From positions 118,410,234 through 118,474,233 of the forward strand of contig OW121741.1 in the NCBI GenBank assembly GCA_933228675.1: a stretch of 64,000 bases of DNA. The letters are read 5' to 3'. The position numbers and the translations under genes were made by a program. The notes below the pieces were generated by a model. The model had not been told where the DNA came from. It made no database searches and saw only the letters and a list, made by a program, of their open reading frames with translations. Position 1 is the stretch's first letter. The number at the start of each line of letters is the position of its first letter. The stretch is from Stomorhina lunata. Taxonomy: Eukaryota > Arthropoda > Insecta > Diptera > Rhiniidae. This document shows positions 24,975 to 36,520 of this stretch, in pieces.

Positions 24975-25345
24975 TTAGTATTTATCTTTATCTTTGTCTA
25001 TGTCTTAGTGCCTATCTTAGTGTATGTCTTAGTGTATGTCTTAGTGTATGTCTTAGTGTATGTCTTAGTGTATGTCTTAGTGTATGTCTTAGTCTATGTC
25101 TTAGTCTATGTCTTAGTCTATGTCTTAGTCTATGTCTTAGTCTATGTCTTAGTCTATGTCTTAGTCTATGTCTTAGTCTATGTCTTAGTCTATGTCTTAG
25201 TCTATGTCTTAGTCTATGTCTTAGTCTATGTCTTAGTCTATGTCTTAGTCTATGTCTTAGTCTATGTCTTAGTCTATGTCTTAGTCTATGTCTTAGTCTA
25301 TGTCTTAGTCTATGTCTTAGTCTATGTTTTAGTCTATGTCTAAAC
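24975..25345 (-). repeat. 12-bp satellite, inverted block (~31 units)
   Basis: Reads GTCTTAGTCTAT on the plus strand, the reverse complement of the satellite at 21.7-24.2 kb. The first six or so units (25018-25090) all carry the variant GTCTTAGTGTAT and the rest the standard unit, so variants are clustered by local amplification. Three overlapping frames (VYVL, CLSL, RLRH repeats) are artefacts. Confidence 0.95.
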
Positions 25346-26848
25346 CTCAAACTTTGTCTTGGTTATTTTTAGTGTTAATCTGCATTAATTAGTACTACAT
25401 GGAGTCCTTCCCGTTTGCTTATTAAACTAAGTGAGAATGTGGTCGCTTTGCTTAAGAGATCTTTTGGCAATTACACTAACACAAATATATTCGTATGCTT
25501 ACAAAACACATACACTCACTTTCGGCTATAAAGCCACAGAGAGAACGCTAATGAACTTGTTACGACAACACCAAGAACAACACACTTTTAACTTATTTAC
25601 TTACAATAACAAAAATAATAAGAAATATAAAACACAATATTAACATTACGCTTTCAGGAAACAGTTTCCATGTGGATGAGAAAATATTCACAGAACACTA
25701 AGTTCTAGTGTGAGAGTTTAAGCAGGACCTGTGGTAATTGTTAGCGGCATTAGTTGTTGTGCTTTTGGTTTTTATGGCTTTTTTGGTTTTAAGTAACATC
25801 AGCGTAGGGAAGGAGAGAGATAGAAGGAGGATATTTAGGAAATTCACTATTATTTACATGTTTTCAGCAAAGTGTATATATGTAAGTATTTAGGTATACG
25901 CTAATGCTGTCTATGTTGAAATGTTAGTGTCCAGGACTTAATGTGTATGTATATGTATAAATGTAAGTGTAATTGATTACACTTGGTGTTGGCAATTAAA
26001 TAATAACGTTCAAATTTGTAACCTAATTAAGGCAAATTTAAGGATATTGGCGTTTTGCGTCGTTATGCATAAAATTTCATACTATACAATTACAGTTTGC
26101 TATTAGTGTTTCAAGCTACTAACAAATTGTAGTTCTAGAAAATTTTCCAAGTAACCAAATATTTTAATAAGTAATTCACTTTTATTTCTTTGCTGGTTTT
26201 AAATATTTCTCTTGCTATAACATAACATTTTCTTTTTGTTCCTGGTCGTACAGGCCAAGTCTGCCAATAATATTTACCACAAAATGTATTTTGGCAAATG
26301 AAGATAAACTGGGTAATTAGTATTGGCCTCAAGAAAATTGTTTGTTAAAAAATAATTATGTTAATATTTGTTTTATTTGCTTTAACTGTCGAGGACTGAG
26401 CTTCAGTCATTCGAGTGGAAGATTCTTGGCCATGAATAAAATTGTAGTTAAAGAAATAAAATCATTATTTATGAGGCAGATTTTGTTACGGCATACATTT
26501 TTTCTCTGGGTAATGTAATACTTATAAACAACAGCATATTTTGGGGCAGAAGTGATAGTTTGCTCATAAATTTTCTTATAATTACACATCATGTTGGTGT
26601 TGTAACTGCACAACAAGGTAATAAAATCTTTTTGAAAAACTGAGATGTTGATGTTGGTTAAAAATATCGAAAGATGAAAATTTGAAATGATTCGAAATTT
26701 TTTCTATAGCTTATTCTTTGCCTAATACAAAATAAGGCATAGACTTAGAATTGTATTTAATAATTACCTTAAACTCGTCATGTTTTGAGTTATGACACTT
26801 GGGTATAAATGAGAAAAAGCAGAGTATCCCGAAAAAATAAATGTACTT
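25346..26848. other. AT-rich spacer, nothing recognised
   Basis: Apparently unique sequence. Small frames at 25431-25643, 26135-26332 and 26407-26616 have no recognisable domains. Confidence 0.5.
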
Positions 26849-26861
26849 TTTTATCTGTCTT

Positions 26862-26910
<49 letters not shown>

Positions 26911-26957
26911 TTGTCTGTTTGTCTGTCTGCTTGTCTGTTTGTCTGTTTATCTGTCTT

Positions 26958-26998
<41 letters not shown>

Positions 26999-27031
26999 AT
27001 GCCTGCCTGTCTGTTTGTATGTCTGTCTACT
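26849..27031 (+). repeat. TCTG tetranucleotide microsatellite
   Basis: About 45 imperfect TCTG units with TTTG, CTTG and TTTA interruptions. The open frames of C-L-S-V and R-Q-T-D type on both strands are read-through of this tract. Confidence 0.95.
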
Positions 27032-27290
27032 CCTTGGGGTATCTTTCTTGGACGCCTGTTTTTTTCTTAATGTACAGATAAGATCGAATAAGGCACACAT
27101 CTATTAGTTTATCCAATAAAGAGCTCAACCAATTTTGGTTGAAATCCGACCAATCCTTGGAGTACCTGCTTTGAACCCCCATTTTTCACTTATTTTTCTC
27201 AATATAGGCCGCAATTCTCAATAGAATTTGATGAAATTCAGCATATATCTATTAGTTGACCCAAGAAAGAGCTCTTCTTTTTTTGATATA
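27032..27290 (+). repeat. Two diverged ~120-bp direct repeats
   Basis: Both halves contain 'ccttggggtatc'/'ccttggagtacc', 'atctattagtt', and 'gagctc' after an AAAGA run. They are clearly related but well diverged, and start immediately after the TCTG tract, so they probably belong with it to an old dispersed element. Confidence 0.6.
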
Positions 27291-27295
27291 ATCCT

Positions 27296-27500
27296 AAACT
27301 TATTTTTTGTCCAAAGAAAAACGAAAACACTGAATTTTGTAGAGCTTTTTATATTTCCTGATATATAACGAGATTAAGTTATTTTCTTCTGCGGACTAAA
27401 ACAAGTGTTCTGTAAATTGATAAAATGGACCTCAAGGTGAAATTTGTAAAACTATATTTGATACATGAGCTACTAATTTAAATAAAAAATTTCATTTTGA
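27296..27500 (+). repeat. Direct repeat copy 1 (partner 27659-27870)
   Basis: The first ~85 bases (AAACTTATTTTTTGTCCAAA to 'tatttcctgatat') are identical to 27659 onward at an offset of 363. The rest is diverged but collinear ('ttcttctgcggactaaaac', 'catgagctact'). Confidence 0.85.
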
Positions 27501-27658
27501 TAAAAAAAAAAGTTACGCCTAAACGACTGCAACACTTTTTGCTTAAATTATACATAACAATTTATCGCTTAATTTCGGTGAATTTTTTTTCGCTCGATCT
27601 AAAGAAATGACTTTAACCTTTCACATGGTTAGGGTGGGAGCACCGAGCAAAACCGAAC

Positions 27659-27870
27659 AAACTTATTTTTTGTCCAAAGAAAAACGAAAACACTGAATTT
27701 TGTAGAGCTTTTTATATTTCCTGATATCTCCTTAACTATATACGAAATTAAGTTATTTTCTTCTGCGGACTAAAACCAATGTTCGTTGTCTTTGTTAAAT
27801 TTACATCAAAATTAAAGCTATGAAACAATATTCGATGCATGAGCTACTGAGTTTGAAGAAAAATTTTATC
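27659..27870 (+). repeat. Direct repeat copy 2
   Basis: Partner of 27296-27500. It includes a short insertion ('ctccttaactata') relative to copy 1. Confidence 0.85.
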
Positions 27871-28333
27871 ATTTTTCGTTTTAGAACATTAAGCCATTTC
27901 AATACCTTTTTATGGCACATAGTTATAATATGTTTTGCTTGAAAACAATTACTGATCTTCAATATCTAGACTCTTCTCTATAGAACTGCGTCACTAGATT
28001 CTTCAAAAGTGGTGGCCAAATATAGATTTTTTAAAGCAGAAATACATAGTGTAGCTCCTTAAAAAAAGAGCTAGAGGGACAAATTTTTACAAAAGTAATA
28101 TAAATTTGAAGGTCTAACGATTATTATGTCTTTTTATTCTATCAATGTATTAGATACGTATATGTTAGTACACGTCAAAATTTAAACTGAGAGGAATTAA
28201 ATTTCGTTTTATATTTGATTCCTTTGCTCCTGAATATTTTATATTTTAATAGAATTTCAAATTGCTAGGAAATAAAAAAAGAAATATAAGCAGAATGTAA
28301 TAGGAATTGAGTAAAAAGTGAAAATAGCTTAAC
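27871..28333. other. AT-rich spacer, nothing recognised
   Basis: No gene or array seen between the direct repeats and the piggyBac-type element. Confidence 0.5.
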
Positions 28334-28364
28334 TTAACCCTCCGTCATGCACATGTTTCGGTAG

Positions 28365-28398
28365 TCACATACGTAGCGCATGTATCTGGCCAGATACA
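28365..28398 (+). repeat. Subterminal inverted repeat of the piggyBac-type element, left
   Basis: 34 bp, exact reverse complement of 30815-30848. It contains 'tcacatacgtagcgc' followed by the palindromic TGTATCTGGCCAGATACA. Likely a transposase-binding site by analogy with piggyBac. Confidence 0.85.
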
Positions 28399-28654
28399 TT
28401 ATGTATTTCAATACATTAATGTGAAAAAAATATATATATGTTTTTTATAACATTATATTGTTATATTATTAGCAAGCCAGGCAGATAAATATACAAGTAC
28501 AAGTACTTAGTACATATCAAAATAACTACCCAGGAAAAACACTAATGACAAATAAAACAAGAAAAAATAAATTTTCTATTTTATTTTGAAAAAATAATTG
28601 TTTTTAAGTATGTTTCGATTAATTTCGATCCAAACATTAGTAGTTATGTATGTT

Positions 28655-28967
28655 ACATTATTGTGGCAATAACCAGCAACCAAAAAAATACCGATAAATG
28701 CATCCAATTCCAATTAGATTAGCTGCATTCCAGTTCTCGACTACAGATTTTCCATGGCGATTCGCTACAGAAATTGTATATAATAAGTGTTTTATGCATG
28801 GAATGTGCTGACTTATACTAGTTCCAATATTTGGCTCATTTTTATACCATAAAGTACCATCCTTACTATGGAAAGGACCTTCGGCAGCATAACTGTCACT
28901 ATCAAACCCTTCATTTGGTTCGATAACCAAATAATTTTCGATATCTTAGGCAAAGTCATCATTTGGC

Positions 28968-28969
<2 letters not shown>
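28655..28969 (-). pseudogene. piggyBac-like transposase, N-terminal remnant, broken
   Basis: On the minus strand an ATG at 28969-28967 opens a frame (MPNDDFA) that meets a stop at 28948-28946. It then continues in phase for about 96 codons to a stop at 28657-28655. The readable part has an acidic start (EPNEGFDSDSY) followed by SKDGTLWYKNEPN. A 'KDGT-W' plus Pro/Asn block is typical of the region just before the DDE domain of piggyBac transposases. ENWNAANLIGIG and YRYFFGCWLLP near the end fit the start of that domain. The DDE catalytic part is absent: only ~320 bp remain before the left terminus. Intact family members are roughly 550-600 residues, so this is a small dead fragment. Assignment is from motif recall plus the TTAA/CCCT element ends. 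Confidence 0.6.
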
Positions 28970-29185
<216 letters not shown>

Positions 29186-29189
29186 ATGA

Positions 29190-29800
29190 CTATCTCGAAA
29201 ACGCCTCTAACGATTTTGATAAAATTTGGACAGTGGGTATCTTTTTTGATGTATAGGTCGAAGAAGAAGGGACTTTTGGAACCTTTGCCTCTAAGAGGGT
29301 AAAAACGGGTAAAAAGGGGAAAAAATCGAAAACGCTATACCTCCTTAAGTAATAGGTATAGAAACAAAATTTAAATTACGTTTTAAACAGCTATGAAAAT
29401 AAACGAACAGGTGTTTGGCACTTTTTTGAAACTATGTCCGATAAGGGGTAAAAAAGGGTGAAAATAGTTTTTTTGGTACCTTTTTAACCCACTCTTATAT
29501 TTTAAACTAAATAATGTAGAAAGAAACTTGGTACTGCAATTAATAGATGTGAAAGAAATATTAAACACGTATTTGGTACTTTTTTGATTTTGTGGCCAAA
29601 ATGTTAAAAAAAGGGATAAACTGATAACTTAACATCTACAAATGTAATATGAATAGGAAAATTATGTTAACTGCTTTCTAATAAAATATACCGAATTCAA
29701 TTGGTACCAAAGAAGTACCAATTATGCATATGGAACTTTTTGAAATTAGGGGATAAAAAGGGGAAAAAATTAGTAATGTTATAACTTTAAAACATATGAA
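29190..29800 (+). repeat. Degenerate ~165-bp repeats with 'ggggtaaaaa' motif
   Basis: Three to four diverged units, each with 'tttggtactttttt' or 'ttggaac(c)ttt', then a G-rich 'gataaggggtaaaaaaggg' block, then 'ataactt'. Seen at about 29270-29330, 29410-29480, 29570-29620 and 29730-29790. Confidence 0.55.
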
Positions 29801-29814
29801 TGTTTGTCTGTATG

Positions 29815-30620
29815 TATGTTCTTTATAGAATAGTAAACTGTGAATTTGATCATGTTATGGTCTTTAGCAAAGATGTTGCGGATAAGCCGGCGGAGGTTTT
29901 TAAGTTGGTAAACCGAATTTCCGACAGGTGGCGCCACTGAAAATTACTAAAAATTAATTAAATCGTAAACTGTACATTTAATCATACTATAATCTTTTGC
30001 AAAATTGTAGTGCATGAGCCGGCGAATGCTTTTTAATTGGTGTGAATAATTTCCGACAGGTGGCGCTACTGAAAATTACTCAAAGTCAATTTAATCGTAA
30101 GCTGTACATATAATCATGCTATAATCTTTAGCAATGTTGTTGCACATGAGCCGACGAAGGTTTCTTAGTTGGTATGAAGAAATTTCGACAGGTGGCGCCA
30201 CTGAAATTTACTTAAAGTCAATTTAATCGTAAACTGTACATTTAATCATGCTATAATTTTTAGCAAAGTTATTGCGGATAATCCGACGAAGGTTTATTAA
30301 TTGGAATGACCAAAGTCCGACAGGTGGCGCCACTGAAAATTACTCAAAATGAATTAAATCGTAAACTGTGCATTTGATCAGACTATAAGTGAATTAAATC
30401 ATAAACTGTGCATTTGATCATGTTATGATCATAAGCAAAGTTGTTACGCATAAGCAGGTGAAGGTTTCTTAGTGGTATGAACGACTTCAGGCGGCGCCAC
30501 TGAAAACTACTCAAAATGAATTAAATCGTAAAGTGTGCATTTGATCAGACTATAATCTTTAGCAAAGTTGTTGCGCATGAGTCGACGGAGGTTTCTGTTG
30601 GTATGACCAATTTTCAAAAT
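29815..30620 (+). repeat. 132-bp tandem repeat within the piggyBac-type element
   Basis: The landmark GACAGGTGGCGCCACTGAAA recurs with its GTGG at 29928, 30060, 30192 and 30324, exactly 132 bp apart, and again diverged at 30491. Other conserved blocks are 'aaatcgtaaactgtacattt', 'aatctttagcaaagttgttg' and 'catgagccgacgaaggttt'. A 44-bp partial duplication near 30370-30425 accounts for the longer last interval. About six units in total, no coding frame. Confidence 0.92.
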
Positions 30621-30814
30621 TATTTAAAATGAGTTAAACTGTAACTGTATAAAATAAAATATATAAAAACTTTAAAATTTGCCTCAAAATGCTTATCATA
30701 AGCCATAATAATTCAGAATGCAAATATAGTGCAGTTCAGTTGATTTTAGTAAACAAACGCAAAAAACATTAAAAAATTCAAATGAAATACATAATTCTTC
30801 ATACAAATTACAAG

Positions 30815-30848
30815 TGTATCTGGCCAGATACATGCGCTACGTATGTGA
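30815..30848 (-). repeat. Subterminal inverted repeat of the piggyBac-type element, right
   Basis: Exact reverse complement of 28365-28398. A third, partial copy of its palindromic core (GATCTGGCCAGATACATGCG) lies in the right terminus at 31008-31027. Confidence 0.85.
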
Positions 30849-31042
30849 TGAGTTGATGAAAAAACTCACACAAATTGTTTTTGTTGTTTTTTTTATAATC
30901 TTGTTTTCCATAAAACGATAGCTAACAATATTTGTAGAGGGTACCTGGAGACTCAAACGGCTATCTGCATTATAAATTTATTTAAATCACTGTTAAATTC
31001 TTAAATGATCTGGCCAGATACATGCGCATGACGGAGGGTTAA

Positions 31043-31300
31043 GTGTATAAATAGCTTCGAAGTTAAACTTTAGCCAGATTAAAACACAAGAATATTTGGA
31101 AAGTTAATAATTTCTGATATCATATTTTAACATTAGTTTTTTCTTGATTCCAATTCTAAACGTTTTTAGGAATAAATCTCTGTCCTTATGCTCCACAGAG
31201 CACAATTTTATGGTTATGATTTAAAACTCTTATGAATATTCTTATTTTTACAATGTAAAATTTTCTTGTTGCTAAAGGATTTAATTTTTGTGTTATATTT
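31043..31300. other. Short spacer, nothing recognised
   Basis: Between the piggyBac-type element and dispersed element copy C. No feature seen. Confidence 0.5.
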
Positions 31301-31996
31301 ATACCCTTCACCACCAAAGGTGGAAAGGGTATTATAAGTTTCTGCTGATGTATATAATGCATAGAAATATTTAGCGATGTCCGTCCGTCCGTCTGGCTGG
31401 CTGGCTGGACCCCCATGTAAACCTTTTTTATCGAACTACAGGTTGCAATTCTAAAGATAATTTAATGAAATTTGGTACAGATCATTTTTTTGATTGTGGG
31501 ACCATGGCTATTGAAATTCTACAAAATCGGTCCATTATTTATGGTAACTCCCATAGGTCCCCACATATTGGCCACAAATATCAATATTTTTTCATGAAAT
31601 TTTAAAAAAATATTGCTTATGTAAACTTAAATCACCGTACCAAATCGTTGAAATCGGTCCACATTTGACCATAGCTCCCATACAAATTCTTCTTTAAAAA
31701 CGCACTAAATGAGACAAAAATCACTAAAACGCTCGTAAATCTGAAGATAATGAGAATTTTGAGTTTAGTTTTTTCACACGTAATTCTTGTAAAAACTTTA
31801 CGACTTTCTAAATTTTAAGAAAATCGGTCTACATTTGACCCTAGCTCTCATATAATCCAAATGACGGAAACAGAATACAGTTGTTTTGAAAAACTGTTTG
31901 TATGATGGCCAAATTTAGCAAATATTTGTCTTTATACACGAAAAAAAAAACACCTTTTACCTCGGGCTTGACCGACTATAGCTCTTTCTTACTTGT
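31301..31996 (-). mobile_element. Dispersed non-autonomous repeat element, copy C (inverted)
   Basis: In reverse orientation it starts (31996) AACAAGTAAGAAAGAGC with TATAGTCGGTCAAGCCC and ends (31301) in the hairpin ATACCCTTCACCACC/GGTGGAAAGGGTAT. The GACG/CAGC tract is at about 31379-31408. It is shorter than copies A and B and lacks the ATACCCTTCACCAC motif near its 5' end. Confidence 0.8.
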
Positions 31997-33114
31997 TTTT
32001 ACTTATTCATATGAATTTCAAAAGTAATTGTCCTGACTAACTGTAACTTGTCGTGCAAATGTTTTATGACAAATTTTTATAAAATATCTATAAATTTTGC
32101 TTTAACCCAAACCGCAGAGAAAGGACAAATTATTATATGCTGAGGATGTGATGATAAAAGATTTTATTGGTTTTAGTGTTTTTTTCTGAAGCATTTGAGT
32201 TTTTAATTTTTTTAAAAAACTTAAAATGTTTTTGGGTTTTATATGTAGAAAAAGAATATTAAATAATTAAAATTATTATCAAGGAACTTTAAATAAAAAT
32301 GAAAGGAAATATAAATTTCGATACGAAATATTTTACAGGCAAATTTTGTATATAGATTTGTCGTTGGAAACTTTTAATAAACAAAAAACCTTTCTTTTCG
32401 ATGTAAACTCTTATTGAAGAGTTAACATCGAAAGCAATCTACATTTCCTTGAAAATCGATATTTTGACTAAAAATTTAAAGTTGCAAAAATGCTGACCAA
32501 TTTAAAGAAAATATTTTAAAAAATCTACAACTTCTTACATATCTCAGTTGAGAGAAAGATTTAAGCTTAATATTAAAATAAATAGATACAAATTTCCCTA
32601 CTCAACTGCATATGTAAATAACATATTCCTTTAATATACCGCGTTCGCGTAATTCTTCTCTAGTACTCCAACTCCATTTTAAATTTAACACAAAACTGGA
32701 GTAAAAATCAACCAACCAAATACAATTTCTAACAAACAAATTATATATTAAAAAAAATGAAATGCTAAAGTTTTGTTAGAGAAATCCTAAAAAGAAAATT
32801 ATAGCAAAAGAAAGAAAAGAAAAATTGTGTTACGAAATATTACACATACATCATTTTACGTTCGTCCTGGAGTTGTTGGTGCTGTTACTGCTTTTAAATG
32901 CAAGTAGAAAAGTTGTTTTTTTTTGCCGCTAAAAGGAAATGAAAAATCTCAATTCTACACCCACTAAAACATATTAAATATTACGACGATACAGGTACAT
33001 TTAGTATAGAACTACTTGGTCTAGAGAAGTTTCTTTAGCCGATTCACTTTTTTTGTAAGTTTTTAAAAGTGTATTGAAAAGGAAATAGGGAAGCCCATAT
33101 AAGAGAGTTCTCCT
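31997..33114. other. AT-rich spacer, nothing recognised
   Basis: Apparently unique sequence, no gene-like frame. Confidence 0.5.
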
Positions 33115-34815
33115 ACTTTTTACTAAATAAAGCAAAAATTTAAGCAAATTTTTACTATAACGCAAAAATTTTACCATATTTTTACTAAAGCAAAATTTTG
33201 ATCAAATTTTTACTCAGAAAAAGTTTAACCAAATTTTTATTAAAGCACAAATTTGAGCAAATGTTTACTAAAGCAAAACTTTGATCAAACATTTACGAAT
33301 GCAAAAAATTTTAGTAAATTTTAGTAAAGTAAAAATTTTACCAAAATTTTACTAAGCCAAAAATTTGACCAATTTTTTGCAAAATCAAAAGTTTGAGCAA
33401 ATTTGTCTAAAGCAGAAATTTAAGCAAATTTTTACTAAAGCAAAAATTTTATCAAATTTTTACAAAAGTCAAAATTTTACAGAATTTTTACTAAAGCAAA
33501 AATTTGATCGAAGTTTTAGTTAAGAGAAAATTTGAGCAAATTTTTACTAAAGCAAAAATTTGACAAAAGTTTTACTAAACAAAAATTTGACAAAATTTTT
33601 ACTAAACAAATATTTGACCATATTTTTACTAATTTGATCAAATTTTTACTAAGGCAATAATTTTACCAAATTTCTAAAACACAAATTTTAATATATTTTA
33701 ACTAAAATTTGACCAAATTTTTAATTAAGCAAAAATTTTATAAAATTTTGAATAAATTATAAATTTGACCAGATTGTGATAAAATTTTTACTCAAACAAA
33801 TATTTGACCAAAGCAAAAATTTAACTAAGCTTTTACAAAAGCAAAAATTTGATTACAATTTTACTAAAGCAAAAATTTTACCAAATTTTTACTAAAGCTA
33901 AAATTAAAAAAAATTCTTACTTAAGCAAAAATTTGACCACATTTTTCCAAAAGCAGAAATTTGACCAAATCTTTACATTTAACCAAATTTTTACAAAAGT
34001 GAAATTTGGCTAAATTTTTACATAAGAAAAATTTGACCAATGTTTTACATAAGAAAAATTTTACCAAATTTTTATGTAAGAAAAATTTGACCAAATTTTT
34101 AATAAAACAAAAATTTTACCAAAGTTTTTATTAAAGCAAAAATTTTACCAAATTTTTACTGAAGCAAAAATTTGACAAAAGTATTACTAAACAAAAATTT
34201 GACAAAATTTTTACTAAACAAATATTTGACCATATTTTTACAAAAGCAAAAATTTGAGCAAATTTTTACTAAATTTGACAAAATTTTTACTCCAGCAAAA
34301 TTTTTAAGCAAGCAAAAATTTTACCAAATTTTTACTTAAGAAAATATTTGAGCAAATTTTAGTAAAAACAAGAATTTGAGCAAATTTTTATTTTAGCTAA
34401 AATTTGACCAAATTTTTATTAAAGCAAAAATTTGGCAAAATTCTAATTATAGCAAAAATTTTACCAAATTTTTACTAATGCAAAATTTTGAGCAAATTTT
34501 TGTTAAAGCCAAAATTTAACCAAATTTTTACCAAAGCAAAAATTTTAGCAAAATTACAAAGCAAAAATTTTACCAAATTTTTAATATAGCAAAAATTTGA
34601 GCAAAATTATACTAAAGCAAAAATGTATCCAATTTTTTTTTTAAGTAAAAATTTTTACCAAATTTTTACTAAAGCCAAAATTTGGCCAAATTTTTACTAA
34701 AGCCAAAATTTGGCCAAATTTTTACTAAAGCCAAAATTTGACCAAATTTTTACTAGAGCAAGAATTTGACCAAATTTTTACTAAAGCCAAAATTTTAACA
34801 AATTTGCAAAATTGC
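33115..34815 (+). repeat. 28-bp palindromic-core minisatellite array, block 2
   Basis: Same unit as block 1 (arms CAAATTTTT / AAAAATTTG around ACTAAAGC), strongly degenerate and with many short deletions. The last ~140 bp hold the most regular local run, with the variant 'gccaaaatttggcc'. Confidence 0.88.
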
Positions 34816-36520
34816 AAAATTTTGAAGAAAATTGTTTTTCCCTAATAAAACACTCATGCATAGAACTTACATTATAAAAAGAAGCTTTTACCCAGTAGAG
34901 CCGGAGTAGCTACTTGTAAAGTAAATTGGCCTGAATTGCTGAATAGAAAAAAAAAACTTTATAAAAAGCTGATTTTTTTCTTCCTTCTCAACTAAGATGA
35001 GTTTGAGTTGATATTTGTTGAAAGTTTTGAAAAATTAAATAAATTTCAAATATATGTTGCACAACCTGCCATGTCTCTCACAACCTTTTACATTAGTTTC
35101 TGGTTCTGGTTTTTTAATCTAAGAAGTTTAAATATTTTATAATATTTTTTTTATAGATTTATATCAAAAAAGTACATATGGGAAGTAATAACAAATAAAC
35201 AAAAACCGCTTAAAGGCTTTTAATATCAACATTTTTTTGTGTACAGAAATATTTTAGGTTTAGTTTTGGCCGATAATACTTTGAATATTAAATGTAAGGT
35301 ATTTAAGAAGTTTCTGATGGAAAACAGAGTTTTCAAATTTTTGTTCAAATCCCTAAGAATGAAGTTAAAAAATGTAACTAAAGCATTTGGTTTTCATATG
35401 TAAATTTTCAATTACAAAATTTGGTAAGAGCTAGAAGCGATGAAAAATTGATTTTAAAAAAGTTAAAGAAACAATAAAAGTTGAAGTAGAAATTTGGAAT
35501 ATTTAAGTTAATATAAAATATTTGTAGGAGGTATATAATAACTTTGAAATATTTTTTATTTATACTCATATGTTGTATTTATTGGCTTATTTTTTAAGAA
35601 AAAAGGTAGAGATTGAAATTTATAACCCAAATTTACTTAAATAAATTGACATATCTATCGAAGCTAAGATAGAGATGAATTTAAAAGTGTCACATCTGTA
35701 TAGAAAATAATTTATTCTGTCCAAAAATTATTCACATATGCCTCACATTTTACAGCAAAAAAAAAAAAAAAAACAAAAAACTTAAGTTTTTTAAGCAAAC
35801 ATTTTTCATTTAACCAAAAAAAGTTGCTCCCAACTCGAAATTATAAAATATTATATTTTATAAAGAAAAATTACTATAAACAAAAGTCAAATTTATGCGT
35901 CTGTTGTTGTTGTATCCACAGAACAAAAAATAACAAAAAAAAATATTTTTAAAAAATGACAATAAATAAGATAAATCGCACTTTATTAAGATTTATTGTA
36001 ATAAATCACCAAAGGGATGTTAAACAGTTGACATATGTAGGAGCAGGAATTTTACAGAAACAGACAAGGACAACAGCAAAATACTAACAGAATCCATTAA
36101 ATGTATAAAAAGCGAGTGATAGAGAGGAAGAGATTGAGATGTTGGATATATAAAATATTTAAGTAAATTCTTTTACTTTTTAACTAAATTTATGGCTGTT
36201 GGCTAAAGTTACAAAAAGTCATAGCACCAGCAGCATTTTAACATGAACGAAAAAGCTGGCAAAAACTTAGGCTGTCACATAAAGCTTCATTTTGAATTTA
36301 ATAGAACATCAAAGGCAAAAGTTAACATTAAATAAGGAAATACTTTGAACCCAGACAAATACACACGCAACTAACTATAAGCAACAATAAATTAAGACAT
36401 TAATAATGTAAATATACATGTATTTATACAAACACAGACGCATACTTGTTCTATATAAGGGATAATAACATATAATTATATTGATAAGAAGCTTCAAATT
36501 AAGGTTTAAAAAGTGAACTT
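34816..36520. other. AT-rich spacer, nothing recognised
   Basis: Includes an A homopolymer (about 35756-35772). No gene or array seen. Confidence 0.5.

Noticed and set aside
24953..25372. Overlapping CLSL, VYVL and RLRH repeat frames
   Set aside because: Three frames on both strands of the same 12-bp repeat are open at once, which is expected from the repeat alone.
26711..27107. C-L-S-V and R-Q-T-D rich frames
   Set aside because: Direct translation of the TCTG microsatellite on both strands.
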